Below, piece by piece: positions 1-6,213 of a stretch of DNA of 7,035 nucleotides. The stretch comes from Bacillota bacterium (GTDB lineage Bacteria > Bacillota_A > Clostridia > DSM-8532): positions 1 through 7,035 of the forward strand of contig JAFADM010000450.1 of the NCBI GenBank assembly GCA_023424865.1. The letters run 5' to 3'. Position numbers and translations under genes: made by a program. Positions within the stretch are counted from its first letter, which is position 1; every line of letters begins with the position of its first letter. Under the pieces are notes generated by a model. The model was not told where the DNA came from. It made no database searches and saw only the letters and a program-made list of their open reading frames with translations.

Positions 1-15
1 AAAGGAGAAAAAAGG

Positions 16-1524
16 ATGGGAAAAAGAGTAACTCGTTCAATACTGATGGGGCTTTTGACAGTATGCATGACTGTCAGTATCGCTGCCTGCGGAAATAAGC
101 CTTCATCCGGTTCCCCCACCCCCCAAAACAGCGGAGGGACACCAACAGGAACCGCAACGCCTGAGGCAAAGGCTCCCGAGGTTGAAAAGCCTAAATCCAT
201 TACCTGGTTTGCCAACATCGGTCTTAAGGAAGAGTATGGCTTCCAGGAATGGAACGATGAATTCGAGCGTCTCACCGGCATTAAAATGGAGCATCCCCAT
301 ATTATCGGCAACGAGTATTATCAGAAGCTGGAGCTTTCCTTCACTTCAAACACCATGCCCGACGTGTTCGTTGTAGGTATTACCGACGGTAAGCTGCCCC
401 TTTACGTGTCCCAGGGTGCCGTGCTGGATTTGACCGACAGGATTGCCAATTCCACAGTTCTGGATATTCCTGAATCGGTGCTTGAAAGTACACGCATCAA
501 CGGCAAGCTTTACGGCGTGCCCTTTGAAGACAACAGCGGTACGGTTACCTATATCCGCAAGGACTGGCTTGACAAAGCAAACCTTACCGTTCCCACAAAC
601 TACGATGAATTCCTCACCATGCTCAGAGCCTTCAAAAACATTCAGGACGGAGCCATTCCCTTTACAGCTCCCGGCTTGTATGCGGATCAGGCTGAAATCT
701 ACTTAAGAGAGTTCTATCAGGATGCCAGCCCCGAATTTGTTCAGGATGCCAACGGACAATGGGTGGACGGCATGCTTCAGGAAAGCATGGTAAACGCTCT
801 TTCCCGGCTTCAAAGCGCTTATGGCGAAGGCCTTATTGACATGGAGGTTGTAACCAACAAAACCAGCACCTGCCGTGAAAAATGGTATGCCGGTAATGTG
901 GGCGTCTTCAACTACTGGGCAGGGGACTGGAACATTAATATGGAAGACCGTGTTAAGGATAATAACCCTGATGCCGTTGTTGTTCCTATCCCCGCCATCT
1001 CTGAAACCAATTACTTAAAGAGAGTGCCCGTAGTGATGAGTATCTCTTCCCAGGCCAAGAACCCCGATGGTATTTTCAAATATTTTATTGAGTACGCCAA
1101 CGACAAGGCTGAGGGTTCTGTTCTGTTCCAGCATGGTGTTGAGAACCTCCACTGGAAGCAGGAAGGCGAAAACATTGTTCATCTTGCTCCTGCGGCAGCT
1201 CCCACGGAAGTTCTTGCAAAAGCCTTCATATCTCCTGTGGTTGGTATCGCCAAGATAACAGGCGCTAATACAACCTACAAAGTGGACGAACGTGTTAATA
1301 ATTCTCTTGGCATTCTCGATACCGATGGCAGCCAACTCGTGGGAAGACCTCTTTCCAAGACGCTCAGCAAGGTTAATGCGGATCTGGTGGCTTTAAGAGA
1401 CAAAACCATCTCCTCTATAACCCTGGGCATTAAGGGTGTGGATGAAGGACTTGCTGAATACAAGACAGAGGTTGAAAAGCTGGGCCTCGCCACCATTCTT
1501 GAAGAGCTGAATTCCGGAAAATAG
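16..1524 (+). CDS. Extracellular solute-binding lipoprotein (ABC transporter, family 1 / LplA-like)
   Basis: A 502-residue secreted lipoprotein that captures a substrate, probably an oligosaccharide, outside the membrane and hands it to an ABC permease. Residues 1-24 are a lipoprotein signal peptide: basic start (GKRVTR), hydrophobic core, and lipobox SIAAC with Cys25 as the lipidation site. A flexible Ser/Thr/Pro/Gly-rich tether follows (about 26-60), then the binding domain. The stretches INGKLYGVPF (161-170) and YIRKDWLDKANL (179-190) are typical of COG1653/LplA-type sugar-binding proteins. The C-terminus (about 481-499, EYKTEVEKLG then LATILEELN) also matches the family's usual ending, and the length is normal. 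The start is fixed by AAAGGAG at 1-7, eight bases upstream of ATG. No permease gene is visible; partners may lie upstream of the window. An intrinsic terminator follows the gene. The substrate cannot be read from the sequence. Confidence 0.93.
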   Translation: MGKRVTRSILMGLLTVCMTVSIAACGNKPSSGSPTPQNSGGTPTGTATPEAKAPEVEKPKSITWFANIGLKEEYGFQEWNDEFERLTGIKMEHPHIIGNEYYQKLELSFTSNTMPDVFVVGITDGKLPLYVSQGAVLDLTDRIANSTVLDIPESVLESTRINGKLYGVPFEDNSGTVTYIRKDWLDKANLTVPTNYDEFLTMLRAFKNIQDGAIPFTAPGLYADQAEIYLREFYQDASPEFVQDANGQWVDGMLQESMVNALSRLQSAYGEGLIDMEVVTNKTSTCREKWYAGNVGVFNYWAGDWNINMEDRVKDNNPDAVVVPIPAISETNYLKRVPVVMSISSQAKNPDGIFKYFIEYANDKAEGSVLFQHGVENLHWKQEGENIVHLAPAAAPTEVLAKAFISPVVGIAKITGANTTYKVDERVNNSLGILDTDGSQLVGRPLSKTLSKVNADLVALRDKTISSITLGIKGVDEGLAEYKTEVEKLGLATILEELNSGK

Positions 1525-1610
1525 ATATCCTTTTTTCCATGAAGGAAGGTATTTATAAATTCCCTGTAAAATTTCCCATTTTATTAGTTCAATTGAGTTC
1601 CAATGAGTTA

Positions 1611-1640
1611 AGGGAGTGCCTCAGGCACTCCCTCATTTTT
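1611..1640 (+). terminator. Intrinsic terminator of the solute-binding protein gene
   Basis: A perfect 10-bp stem, AGGGAGTGCC (1611-1620) with GGCACTCCCT (1624-1633), has a TCA loop and is followed by CATTTTT. It lies 87 bases after the stop codon of the solute-binding protein gene. The T-tract is on the plus-strand side only, so it should mainly stop plus-strand transcription. On the minus strand the hairpin is followed by TTAACTCATT, a poor U-tract, so any termination of the convergent LCP gene here would be weak. The preceding part of this intergenic region (1525-1610) shows nothing else I can interpret. Confidence 0.88.
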
Positions 1641-1698
1641 AGTACATTATATAGGATTCTTTATTTTGTATAGCTTCAATATAAATTATCATATGATT

Positions 1699-2811
1699 TC
1701 AATCGCTGGAGGCCTTATCCTTTGAGCTCTCCTGAGTTTGTATCAATACATAGGACGAGCCCTGAATCATTTTTTCGGTACACTTAATTTCCATTGCGTT
1801 AAATTCATACTTATCAACAATAACCTTTTCAGCCATCTCGCCGTATTTAACAATTTTGTTCCAGCCCTTGACGCTGGTAATAACATTGGACGCGATCATT
1901 TCGGATATATCCGGAAGCTTGCCGAGATTCTTTATGGTTACATGCTGTTCAATAAAAGCTTTTATGAATTGAGTCTGATTTTGCTTTCTAAACAGGTCTC
2001 CGTAATTATGAAAATAGCCTTTGGCGTCATACCCCTGACGAAACCGAAGGAAGCCTTCGGCCTGTCTCCCGGTTAAGGTCTTGATTCCTGGTTCCAGATA
2101 AACCTCAAAATCCTGGGAAGGATCACTGTAATTCATTAAAACAGGAACATTGACTTTTACACCACCAAAATAATCCACCAGCTTGCGAACCCCGTTGACC
2201 TTTACATAAGCATAATCGTCAACCTTTATAGAAAATATTTCTTGTACCAAGTCTGAAATAAAATCCACGTAGGATTTTCCAAACCTTCCCTCGCCCTTTT
2301 TGTAGGCAATGGCATCACCAATGGCAGGAGCTGCATTGATGCGGAAAATGCCCTTTTCCTTAAGCCAGCCCGGCTTGGCCTTTTCCAGTGCGGTTCGCAC
2401 TTCGTCGCTGTAGTCCACATAAATATCTCTTGGAAGGCTGACCACCTTAATATCCTTGCCTGTGGCATCAAAGCTCATAAGCATAATAGTGTCAAAATTC
2501 CAGCCTGAAGGCTCTGAACCTAAAATAAGGATATTAGTACTTCCTTCTGTAACCAAATCTTCAAAATAATACTGATTATTGGTTAAATGCAGCTCTTCCT
2601 CTTCCGAATCGCCGTCGTTGGGTACAACCTCTTCTTCCTTTGGCGTAGCTGTCGGCGTTGGCGTAGGCTCAACGGCACTTGGCGGCTCCTCTGTATCCCT
2701 TATTAATGTTGTCAAATGAGCAAAAGCAAAGGTACTGTAAAACAAAATCACAATACTTGAAGCAAGGGCCAGCAAGATATTTTTGTGTCTGTTTCCGAAA
2801 ATCCGGATCAC
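1699..2811 (-). CDS. LytR-CpsA-Psr (LCP) family cell-wall glycopolymer transferase-like protein
   Basis: A 370-residue type II membrane protein. LCP enzymes transfer undecaprenyl-phosphate-linked glycopolymers (teichoic acid, capsule) to peptidoglycan outside the cell. After a short basic cytoplasmic start (IRIFGNRHK) there is one membrane segment (about 11-31), then a Pro/Thr- and Glu/Asp-rich linker (about 40-75), then the LCP domain (about 91-290). Visible family motifs are NILILGSE (93-100), FDTIML (106-111), SLPRDIYVDY (125-134), FLRFRQGY (254-261) and GDLFRKQNQTQF (271-282), which hold the expected Arg, Asp and Gln residues. Two positions differ from the usual pattern: GSE replaces the common GxD, and NFDT replaces RSDT. 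I chose GTG at 2811 because AAAAGGAG lies nine bases upstream; an in-frame ATG at 2901 would add 30 unconvincing residues and start near the likely transcription start. The gene has its own promoter region and converges on the solute-binding protein gene. Confidence 0.88.
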   Translation of the reverse strand: MIRIFGNRHKNILLALASSIVILFYSTFAFAHLTTLIRDTEEPPSAVEPTPTPTATPKEEEVVPNDGDSEEEELHLTNNQYYFEDLVTEGSTNILILGSEPSGWNFDTIMLMSFDATGKDIKVVSLPRDIYVDYSDEVRTALEKAKPGWLKEKGIFRINAAPAIGDAIAYKKGEGRFGKSYVDFISDLVQEIFSIKVDDYAYVKVNGVRKLVDYFGGVKVNVPVLMNYSDPSQDFEVYLEPGIKTLTGRQAEGFLRFRQGYDAKGYFHNYGDLFRKQNQTQFIKAFIEQHVTIKNLGKLPDISEMIASNVITSVKGWNKIVKYGEMAEKVIVDKYEFNAMEIKCTEKMIQGSSYVLIQTQESSKDKASSD

Positions 2812-2820
2812 CCCCAAAAA

Positions 2821-2828
2821 CTCCTTTT
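2821..2828 (-). promoter_or_regulatory. Ribosome binding site fixing the LCP GTG start
   Basis: On the minus strand AAAAGGAG (2828 to 2821) is nine bases before GTG at 2811. No comparable site precedes the in-frame ATG at 2901. Reading from the GTG gives a compact basic N-terminus directly followed by the membrane segment, as expected of LCP proteins. Confidence 0.8.
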
Positions 2829-2907
2829 GTATTATAAATGCATGACATGGCGCACATGCTAAGATCGGCTGAGCAATTACTTCCGCTCCTAAAAAGTGCA
2901 ATCTTAG

Positions 2908-2940
2908 ATTATAATAACACTAAATTAAACAAATTAACAC
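2908..2940 (-). promoter_or_regulatory. Probable promoter of the LCP gene with tandem GTGTTA repeats
   Basis: On the minus strand a perfect TATAAT lies at 2913-2908, giving a predicted transcription start near 2901 and a leader of about 90 bases before GTG 2811. No good -35 is present; the best candidate is TTAATT around 2937-2932 with an 18-base spacer. Two copies of GTGTTA (2940-2935 and 2920-2915) sit exactly 20 bp apart just upstream of the -10 box, covering the -35 region. They could be an activator site that makes up for the weak -35, which is an inference. The leader contains only weak hairpins and no terminator. Confidence 0.5.
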
Positions 2941-2989
2941 AAAAGGATCTGGAGATGTTTGAGAAAAAAGGAAAGTGAGGGAGTCTCAA

Positions 2990-3400
2990 CTAAACCTTTT
3001 CATTGGATTTTAACGGATTATGGCCCGTTGCTACGATATTGGATCCGGTAGAACCCACATTATATATAAGAATGTCTCCCGGCTTTATAGGTGCTTTAAC
3101 TGAGATATTTCTTATTTTTTCCATACATGCAAAAAGGTGCTCCCGGGGTATTTCAGGAGATGATTTAACCGCAACCGTGGGATAAAGTCCGCCGGCAACA
3201 CCCATAACGGTGGTAAGCGTTCTCACGGGATGAAGGGCTTCCGCACGGGCATAGGCTTCTCCTCTGCTGCATTGGAAGCCTGTTAAACATTCAATCTCAT
3301 TATTGTTAAACTTCACATTCAGGCTGCACCCCTTGGGACAAACAATGCAGGTATACACTTTTTCGCTTCCCGTTTCCATATTCGTTTGATTTTCAATCAT
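2990..3400 (-). CDS. DUF1667 family small Cys-rich protein (third gene of glp-like operon)
   Basis: A 136-residue cytoplasmic protein without signal peptide or membrane segment. The N-terminal half has a Cys cluster, CIVCPKGC (Cys18, 21, 25), then Cys38 and a CSRG motif (Cys44). This is the pattern of DUF1667, presumed to hold an Fe-S cluster or metal. It is followed by the family-typical stretch from GEAYARAEALHP to RTLTTVMGV. The proteins are nearly always encoded with a GlpA-like dehydrogenase and an FAD/NAD oxidoreductase, and the same partners lie upstream here. Its start overlaps the preceding stop (ATGA, 3400-3397), and GGGAGGG (3415-3409) is eight bases upstream, so translational coupling and fixed stoichiometry are likely. 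Its role is not established. By context it may be an electron-transfer or assembly subunit of the dehydrogenase complex. Confidence 0.87.
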   Translation of the reverse strand: MIENQTNMETGSEKVYTCIVCPKGCSLNVKFNNNEIECLTGFQCSRGEAYARAEALHPVRTLTTVMGVAGGLYPTVAVKSSPEIPREHLFACMEKIRNISVKAPIKPGDILIYNVGSTGSNIVATGHNPLKSNEKV

Positions 3401-4407
3401 TTTCTTATCCCTCCCATGACTCTGGCGGATAAATAGGCAGCAGCCCCTTGTCCCGCGCGCTGGCCTTCCCGGGATACGGAATCGGCCAAATCATGTACCT
3501 TAACCACGTTTCCGCAGGCAAAAATACCTTTTACGGTGGTTTCCATTGTCTTTGAAACAACAGGTCCCCGGGTTGCCGGATCCAGAAGGATCCCCGCCTC
3601 CAGCGACAGCTCGTTTTCAGGAATGAGCCCGACTGAAAGTAGAAGGGTATCGCAGGGAACGTATTCCTCGGTATCTGAAAGGGGTTTCTTGCTCTCATCC
3701 ACCCGGGCGATGTTAACGCCTGTTACACGGTCCTTGCCATGAATTCGGGTTACCGTATGGTTAAGAAGAAGGGGAATCTGAAAATCCTCCAGGCATTGAA
3801 CAATATTCCGCGCCAACCCGCCTGAACGGGATTGTATCTCCACTACCATTTTCACCCTGGCGCCTTCCAGCGTAAGCCGACGGGCCATAATGAGCCCGAT
3901 ATCCCCGGAACCCAGAATCACAATTTCCTCTCCCGGAAGGTAACCCAGACGGTTGACATACTTCTGGGCCGTACCTGCCGTGTATATTCCGGCAGGCCGG
4001 GTTCCCGGAATGCCAAGGGCTCCCCGGGTACGCTCCCGGCACCCCATGGCCAGAACTACGGCCCCTGCCTTAAGAGTTACGAGCCCTTCTCTGCTGTTCA
4101 TCACAGTCAGCGTACGGTCGGAAGTCAAATGAAGAACGGTGGACTCCAGCCAGTACTCAACCCCATGGGTTTCCACCTCACAGATATGCCGCCAGGCATA
4201 TTCAGGTCCGGTAAGCTCCTCACCGTAATAGCTAAGTCCAAAACCGCTGTGAACACACTGCTGCAGTATGCCGCCAAGACAGTCCTCTCTTTCAACGACA
4301 AGAACATCCTCGATTCCCCTGTCCTTTGCCGCTATGGCAGCCGCCATACCTCCCGGCCCGCCGCCGATGACAACAAGGTCCTTATAAATAACAGAATTTG
4401 CATTCAT
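3397..4407 (-). CDS. FAD/NAD(P)-dependent pyridine nucleotide-disulfide family oxidoreductase (glp-like operon, second gene)
   Basis: A 336-residue soluble flavoprotein of the pyridine nucleotide-disulfide oxidoreductase fold. The FAD-binding Rossmann motif VVIGGGPGG is at 12-20, followed by the acidic VVERE. The NAD(P)-binding motif VILGSGDIG is at 163-171. LAMGCRERTRG (119-129) and the second FAD motif GIFACGNVVKVHDLAD (294-309) are also present. There is no CxxxxC redox-active disulfide after the first motif (EDCLGGILQQCVHSG has a wider Cys spacing), so it is probably an electron-transferring subunit rather than a disulfide reductase. It resembles the oxidoreductase paired with GlpA-like dehydrogenases and DUF1667 proteins in Thermotoga and clostridia. 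The ATG start is preceded by AAGGGGA (4417-4411). The gene lies 98 bases after the GlpA-like gene and overlaps the DUF1667 gene by four bases. It may pass electrons from the dehydrogenase to or from NAD(H); this is an inference. Confidence 0.88.
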   Translation of the reverse strand: MNANSVIYKDLVVIGGGPGGMAAAIAAKDRGIEDVLVVEREDCLGGILQQCVHSGFGLSYYGEELTGPEYAWRHICEVETHGVEYWLESTVLHLTSDRTLTVMNSREGLVTLKAGAVVLAMGCRERTRGALGIPGTRPAGIYTAGTAQKYVNRLGYLPGEEIVILGSGDIGLIMARRLTLEGARVKMVVEIQSRSGGLARNIVQCLEDFQIPLLLNHTVTRIHGKDRVTGVNIARVDESKKPLSDTEEYVPCDTLLLSVGLIPENELSLEAGILLDPATRGPVVSKTMETTVKGIFACGNVVKVHDLADSVSREGQRAGQGAAAYLSARVMGGIRK

Positions 4408-4450
4408 ATTTCCCCTTCTCTTTCCAGGCTCAGGCTTACAACCCGTTTTT

Positions 4451-4473
4451 GCAGCCAGTCTCAGTCCGGCTGC
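4451..4473 (-). repeat. Intercistronic GC-rich hairpin between first and second glp-like genes
   Basis: Read on the transcribed minus strand, GCAGCCGG (4473-4466) pairs with CUGGCUGC (4458-4451), an eight-pair stem with one G-U wobble and a seven-base loop. The following bases are AAAAACGGG, not a U-tract, so it is not an intrinsic terminator. It sits in the only sizeable gap (4408-4505) inside the operon and could affect mRNA processing, stability or relative expression. Confidence 0.45.
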
Positions 4474-4505
4474 CGGCCTGTGATTTTTTTATTGGACAAA
4501 AGCCA

Positions 4506-5936
4506 TTACCGAATGCGCCTTTTAAGTATTTCTGAATTGCATCCTTTTTTGGTAATAGACTCCATGGGCTGCTTCAGCTCCCGTGAAAGAATCTCAACAA
4601 TACGGCTGCTGCAAAAGCCTCCCTGGCAGCGGCCCATTCCCGCCCGGGTCCTGCGCTTGACACCATCAACAGTGCGTGCTCCAATGGTTCGATGAATATG
4701 CGCCGTCACTTCACCCTCCGTGATTTGCTCACAGCGGCAGACGATTCTTCCAAAGGACGGATTTTCCTTAATGAGGCTGTTGATTTCCTCCCGGGTTTTA
4801 TGCCTCAGCTCAGGAGGGCTTTGGGTAAGAGGCGAATAGGCAGGATCCGGTGTGAGGCTTAGTCCCTGGGCCTTTAAAAGCTCTGTCACATAAGCTCCGA
4901 GAGCGGGGGCTGCGGTGAGGCCCGGAGATTCCATGCCTGCCACATGAATTAGCCTTGGATTTACCTTTGACGCCTCAAGAATAAAATCGCCGGTACCGGC
5001 GGCAGCGCGAAGACCGGCAAAGGAAGTAACCCAATCACTTTCATTAAGTACAGGCATGGTAAGGCGGGCATTTTCAAGCACATAGGCCAGTCCTTCCCCG
5101 GAGGTTTCCACATCCTCCTTTGAATGAACCTCCACCGCATTAGGACCCACGATAAGATTACCGTCCACAGTGGGGGATACAAGCACACCCTTGCCTTTTT
5201 CGGAAGGAAGCTGAAAAAGGATGTGTTGTGCAAGGCTTCCTCTTTTTTTATCGTAAAGGAGGTACTCCCCTTTTCTTGGGCTGATGGAAAAGCTTTTATC
5301 GCCGGCCAGTGCAGCCAGTTCATCAGCATAAAGTCCTGCCGCGTTCACTAAATACCGTGTTTTTATTGGGCCGCGGGTTGTGGCTAGAAGAAAGGCCTCT
5401 TCTTCCTCAGCAACCGCCGTCACCTTACAGTCCAGAAATAGCTCAACGCCGTTTTCCACTGCGTTTTCAGCCGCCTTAAGAGTCAACTCATAGGGACAGA
5501 CAATCGCAGCAGAAGGACAGTACAGGGCAGCTGCCGCTTTGGGGCTGAGATGGGGCTCCATATCAAACAACAGGGTTCCCTCAACAACGGACAAATCCTC
5601 AACACCGTTTTGCTCGCCCCTTGCCTTTAATTCATAAAGCCGGGGAAGGTCTTTTTCATCAAAGCACACCACCAAGGAACCGATTTTCCGGTAAGGAACG
5701 TCCAATTGCCTGCATACCTCTTCCATAAGCGCTTTGCCCTTAACATTTAAAAGAGCTTTTTTTGTACCCGGCTTGGCATCAAAGCCTCCGTGAACAATGG
5801 CGCTGTTGGCCTTGCTCGTCTCCATACACACATCGCCTTCCTTTTCCAGAAGACATACCTTCAGGCGGTACTGTGAAAGCTCCCTTGCAATAAAGGCGCC
5901 GCTTACACCGGCTCCCACAACGGCAACGTCATACAT
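4506..5936 (-). CDS. GlpA-like FAD-dependent dehydrogenase with C-terminal BFD-type [2Fe-2S] domain (first gene of operon)
   Basis: A 476-residue flavoprotein of the DAO/GlpA family (COG0579-like). The family oxidises sn-glycerol 3-phosphate or related 2-hydroxy acids using FAD. The FAD-binding motif VAVVGAGVSGAF is at 4-15; the substrate/flavin segment ETSKANSAIVHGGFD is at 39-53; NAAGLYADEL is at 198-207. The C-terminus carries a bacterioferritin-associated-ferredoxin-like domain with CRC (Cys400, Cys402) and CQGGFC (Cys437, Cys442), the four ligands for a [2Fe-2S] cluster. I chose ATG at 5936 because GGGGGAGA (5950-5943) is seven bases upstream and the FAD motif then begins at the usual position. 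A start at 5996 would add a hydrophobic stretch made from the leader's T-rich terminator. Linkage to an oxidoreductase and DUF1667 favours an anaerobic glycerol-3-phosphate dehydrogenase variant. An L-2-hydroxyglutarate-oxidase-like role is the main alternative, and no glycerol kinase or facilitator gene is visible to decide. Confidence 0.88.
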   Translation of the reverse strand: MYDVAVVGAGVSGAFIARELSQYRLKVCLLEKEGDVCMETSKANSAIVHGGFDAKPGTKKALLNVKGKALMEEVCRQLDVPYRKIGSLVVCFDEKDLPRLYELKARGEQNGVEDLSVVEGTLLFDMEPHLSPKAAAALYCPSAAIVCPYELTLKAAENAVENGVELFLDCKVTAVAEEEEAFLLATTRGPIKTRYLVNAAGLYADELAALAGDKSFSISPRKGEYLLYDKKRGSLAQHILFQLPSEKGKGVLVSPTVDGNLIVGPNAVEVHSKEDVETSGEGLAYVLENARLTMPVLNESDWVTSFAGLRAAAGTGDFILEASKVNPRLIHVAGMESPGLTAAPALGAYVTELLKAQGLSLTPDPAYSPLTQSPPELRHKTREEINSLIKENPSFGRIVCRCEQITEGEVTAHIHRTIGARTVDGVKRRTRAGMGRCQGGFCSSRIVEILSRELKQPMESITKKGCNSEILKRRIR

Positions 5937-5942
5937 AACAGG

Positions 5943-5950
5943 TCTCCCCC
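5943..5950 (-). promoter_or_regulatory. Ribosome binding site fixing the start of the GlpA-like gene
   Basis: On the minus strand GGGGGAGA (5950-5943) lies seven bases before ATG 5936, supporting that codon over the upstream in-frame ATG at 5996, which falls inside the 5' leader hairpin. Confidence 0.8.
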
Positions 5951-5969
5951 TACAGATAAAACTCAATAC

Positions 5970-6017
5970 AAAAAAGCCACACAAAAACAGAAGCACAGGC
6001 TTCGTTTTTATGTGACT
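5970..6017 (-). terminator. Leader terminator (attenuator) of the glp-like operon
   Basis: Read on the minus strand, bases 6017-5999 pair with 5994-5975 to form about 19 base pairs, including two G-U wobbles and one bulged U at 5989. The loop is CUGU (5998-5995), and a run of six U (5975-5970) begins at the foot of the stem. It lies between the operon's promoter and its first start codon. No minus-strand gene lies upstream that it could serve, so it is placed to abort transcription before the operon. The arrangement matches attenuation in glycerol operons controlled by the RNA-binding antiterminator GlpP; assigning it to GlpP is an inference. Confidence 0.82.
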
Positions 6018-6039
6018 CCAAATCTCCTCACATGAAACG
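6003..6039 (-). promoter_or_regulatory. Antiterminator hairpin competing with the leader terminator
   Basis: On the minus strand AUGUGA (6033-6028) pairs with UCACAU (6015-6010) around the 12-base loop GGAGAUUUGGAG. After a small internal loop (C opposite AA), CGUUU (6039-6035) pairs with AAACG (6007-6003). These 11 pairs take up bases 6015-6003, which are most of the 5' arm of the downstream terminator, so the two structures cannot form together. It starts about ten bases after the predicted transcription start, leaving no space for a sizeable separate aptamer. The loop carries GGAG twice, a possible protein recognition feature. Confidence 0.7.
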
Positions 6040-6043
6040 GTAT

Positions 6044-6052
6044 TGCTATAAT
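6044..6052 (+). promoter_or_regulatory. Possible second plus-strand promoter (extended -10)
   Basis: TGCTATAAT on the plus strand is an extended -10 (TGn plus perfect TATAAT) lying four bases from the -10 box of the divergent minus-strand promoter. There is no good -35. If active it would yield a leader of about 155 bases for the radical SAM gene and compete with the divergent promoter. AT-rich chance occurrence is a serious alternative. Confidence 0.3.
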
Positions 6053-6055
6053 TGA

Positions 6056-6084
6056 ATTATACTCCATTATCTATGAAGGCACAA
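6056..6084 (-). promoter_or_regulatory. Promoter of the glp-like operon
   Basis: On the minus strand TTGTGC (6084-6079) and a perfect TATAAT (6061-6056) are separated by the ideal 17 bases. Transcription would begin near 6049, giving a leader of about 113 bases that contains the antiterminator/terminator pair. The -35 matches the sigma-A consensus only in its TTG core. Confidence 0.65.
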
Positions 6085-6148
6085 TGTATCCTTTTAAAAA
6101 ACCTGGCTATTGAAAACAGACAGTCCTCCGCTTTGGACGTACCTTCTA

Positions 6149-6157
6149 TGGTATACT
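6149..6157 (+). promoter_or_regulatory. Extended -10 promoter of the radical SAM gene
   Basis: TGGTATACT, preceded by TA, is a Gram-positive style extended -10 element (TATGnTATAAT type). It has no good -35 at the right spacing, which extended -10 promoters tolerate. Transcription would start near 6164, about 50 bases before the GTG start. The 8-base direct repeat ACAGACAG occurs on both sides (6116-6123 and 6160-6167). Confidence 0.55.
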
Positions 6158-6213
6158 GGACAGACAGCTCCCCCACTCATACCAACCTATAAAAAGAGAT
6201 AAGGAGAAGCTGC

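Noticed and set aside
1611..1633. Hairpin as a bidirectional terminator also serving the LCP gene
   Set aside because: On the minus strand it is followed by TTAACTCATT rather than a proper U-tract, so only the plus-strand assignment is well supported.
2831..2836. Perfect minus-strand TATAAT just upstream of the LCP start
   Set aside because: Transcription from it would begin within the ribosome binding site, and no reasonable -35 is present; the box at 2908-2913 is better placed.
2812..2901. Longer LCP protein starting at ATG 2901
   Set aside because: It lacks a ribosome binding site, begins at about the predicted transcription start, and adds 30 residues without LCP similarity; GTG 2811 has a strong site.
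2959..2989. TTGAGA/TCTCAA inverted repeat after the DUF1667 gene as operon terminator
   Set aside because: Only six pairs around a 19-base loop and no U-tract after the stem; no convincing terminator is visible here.
3832..4695. A 287-codon open frame on the plus strand
   Set aside because: It runs antisense across two well-supported minus-strand genes and their gap, has no recognisable domain and no good ribosome binding site.
5937..5996. Longer GlpA-like protein starting at ATG 5996 with a signal-like hydrophobic N-terminus
   Set aside because: The hydrophobic residues come from the T-rich leader terminator read as codons. ATG 5936 has a strong ribosome binding site and puts the FAD motif at the normal position.
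5970..6049. A known metabolite riboswitch or LicT/SacY-type RAT element in the leader
   Set aside because: The leader before the terminator is too short for a standard aptamer, and the sequence does not resemble the RAT consensus as I know it.
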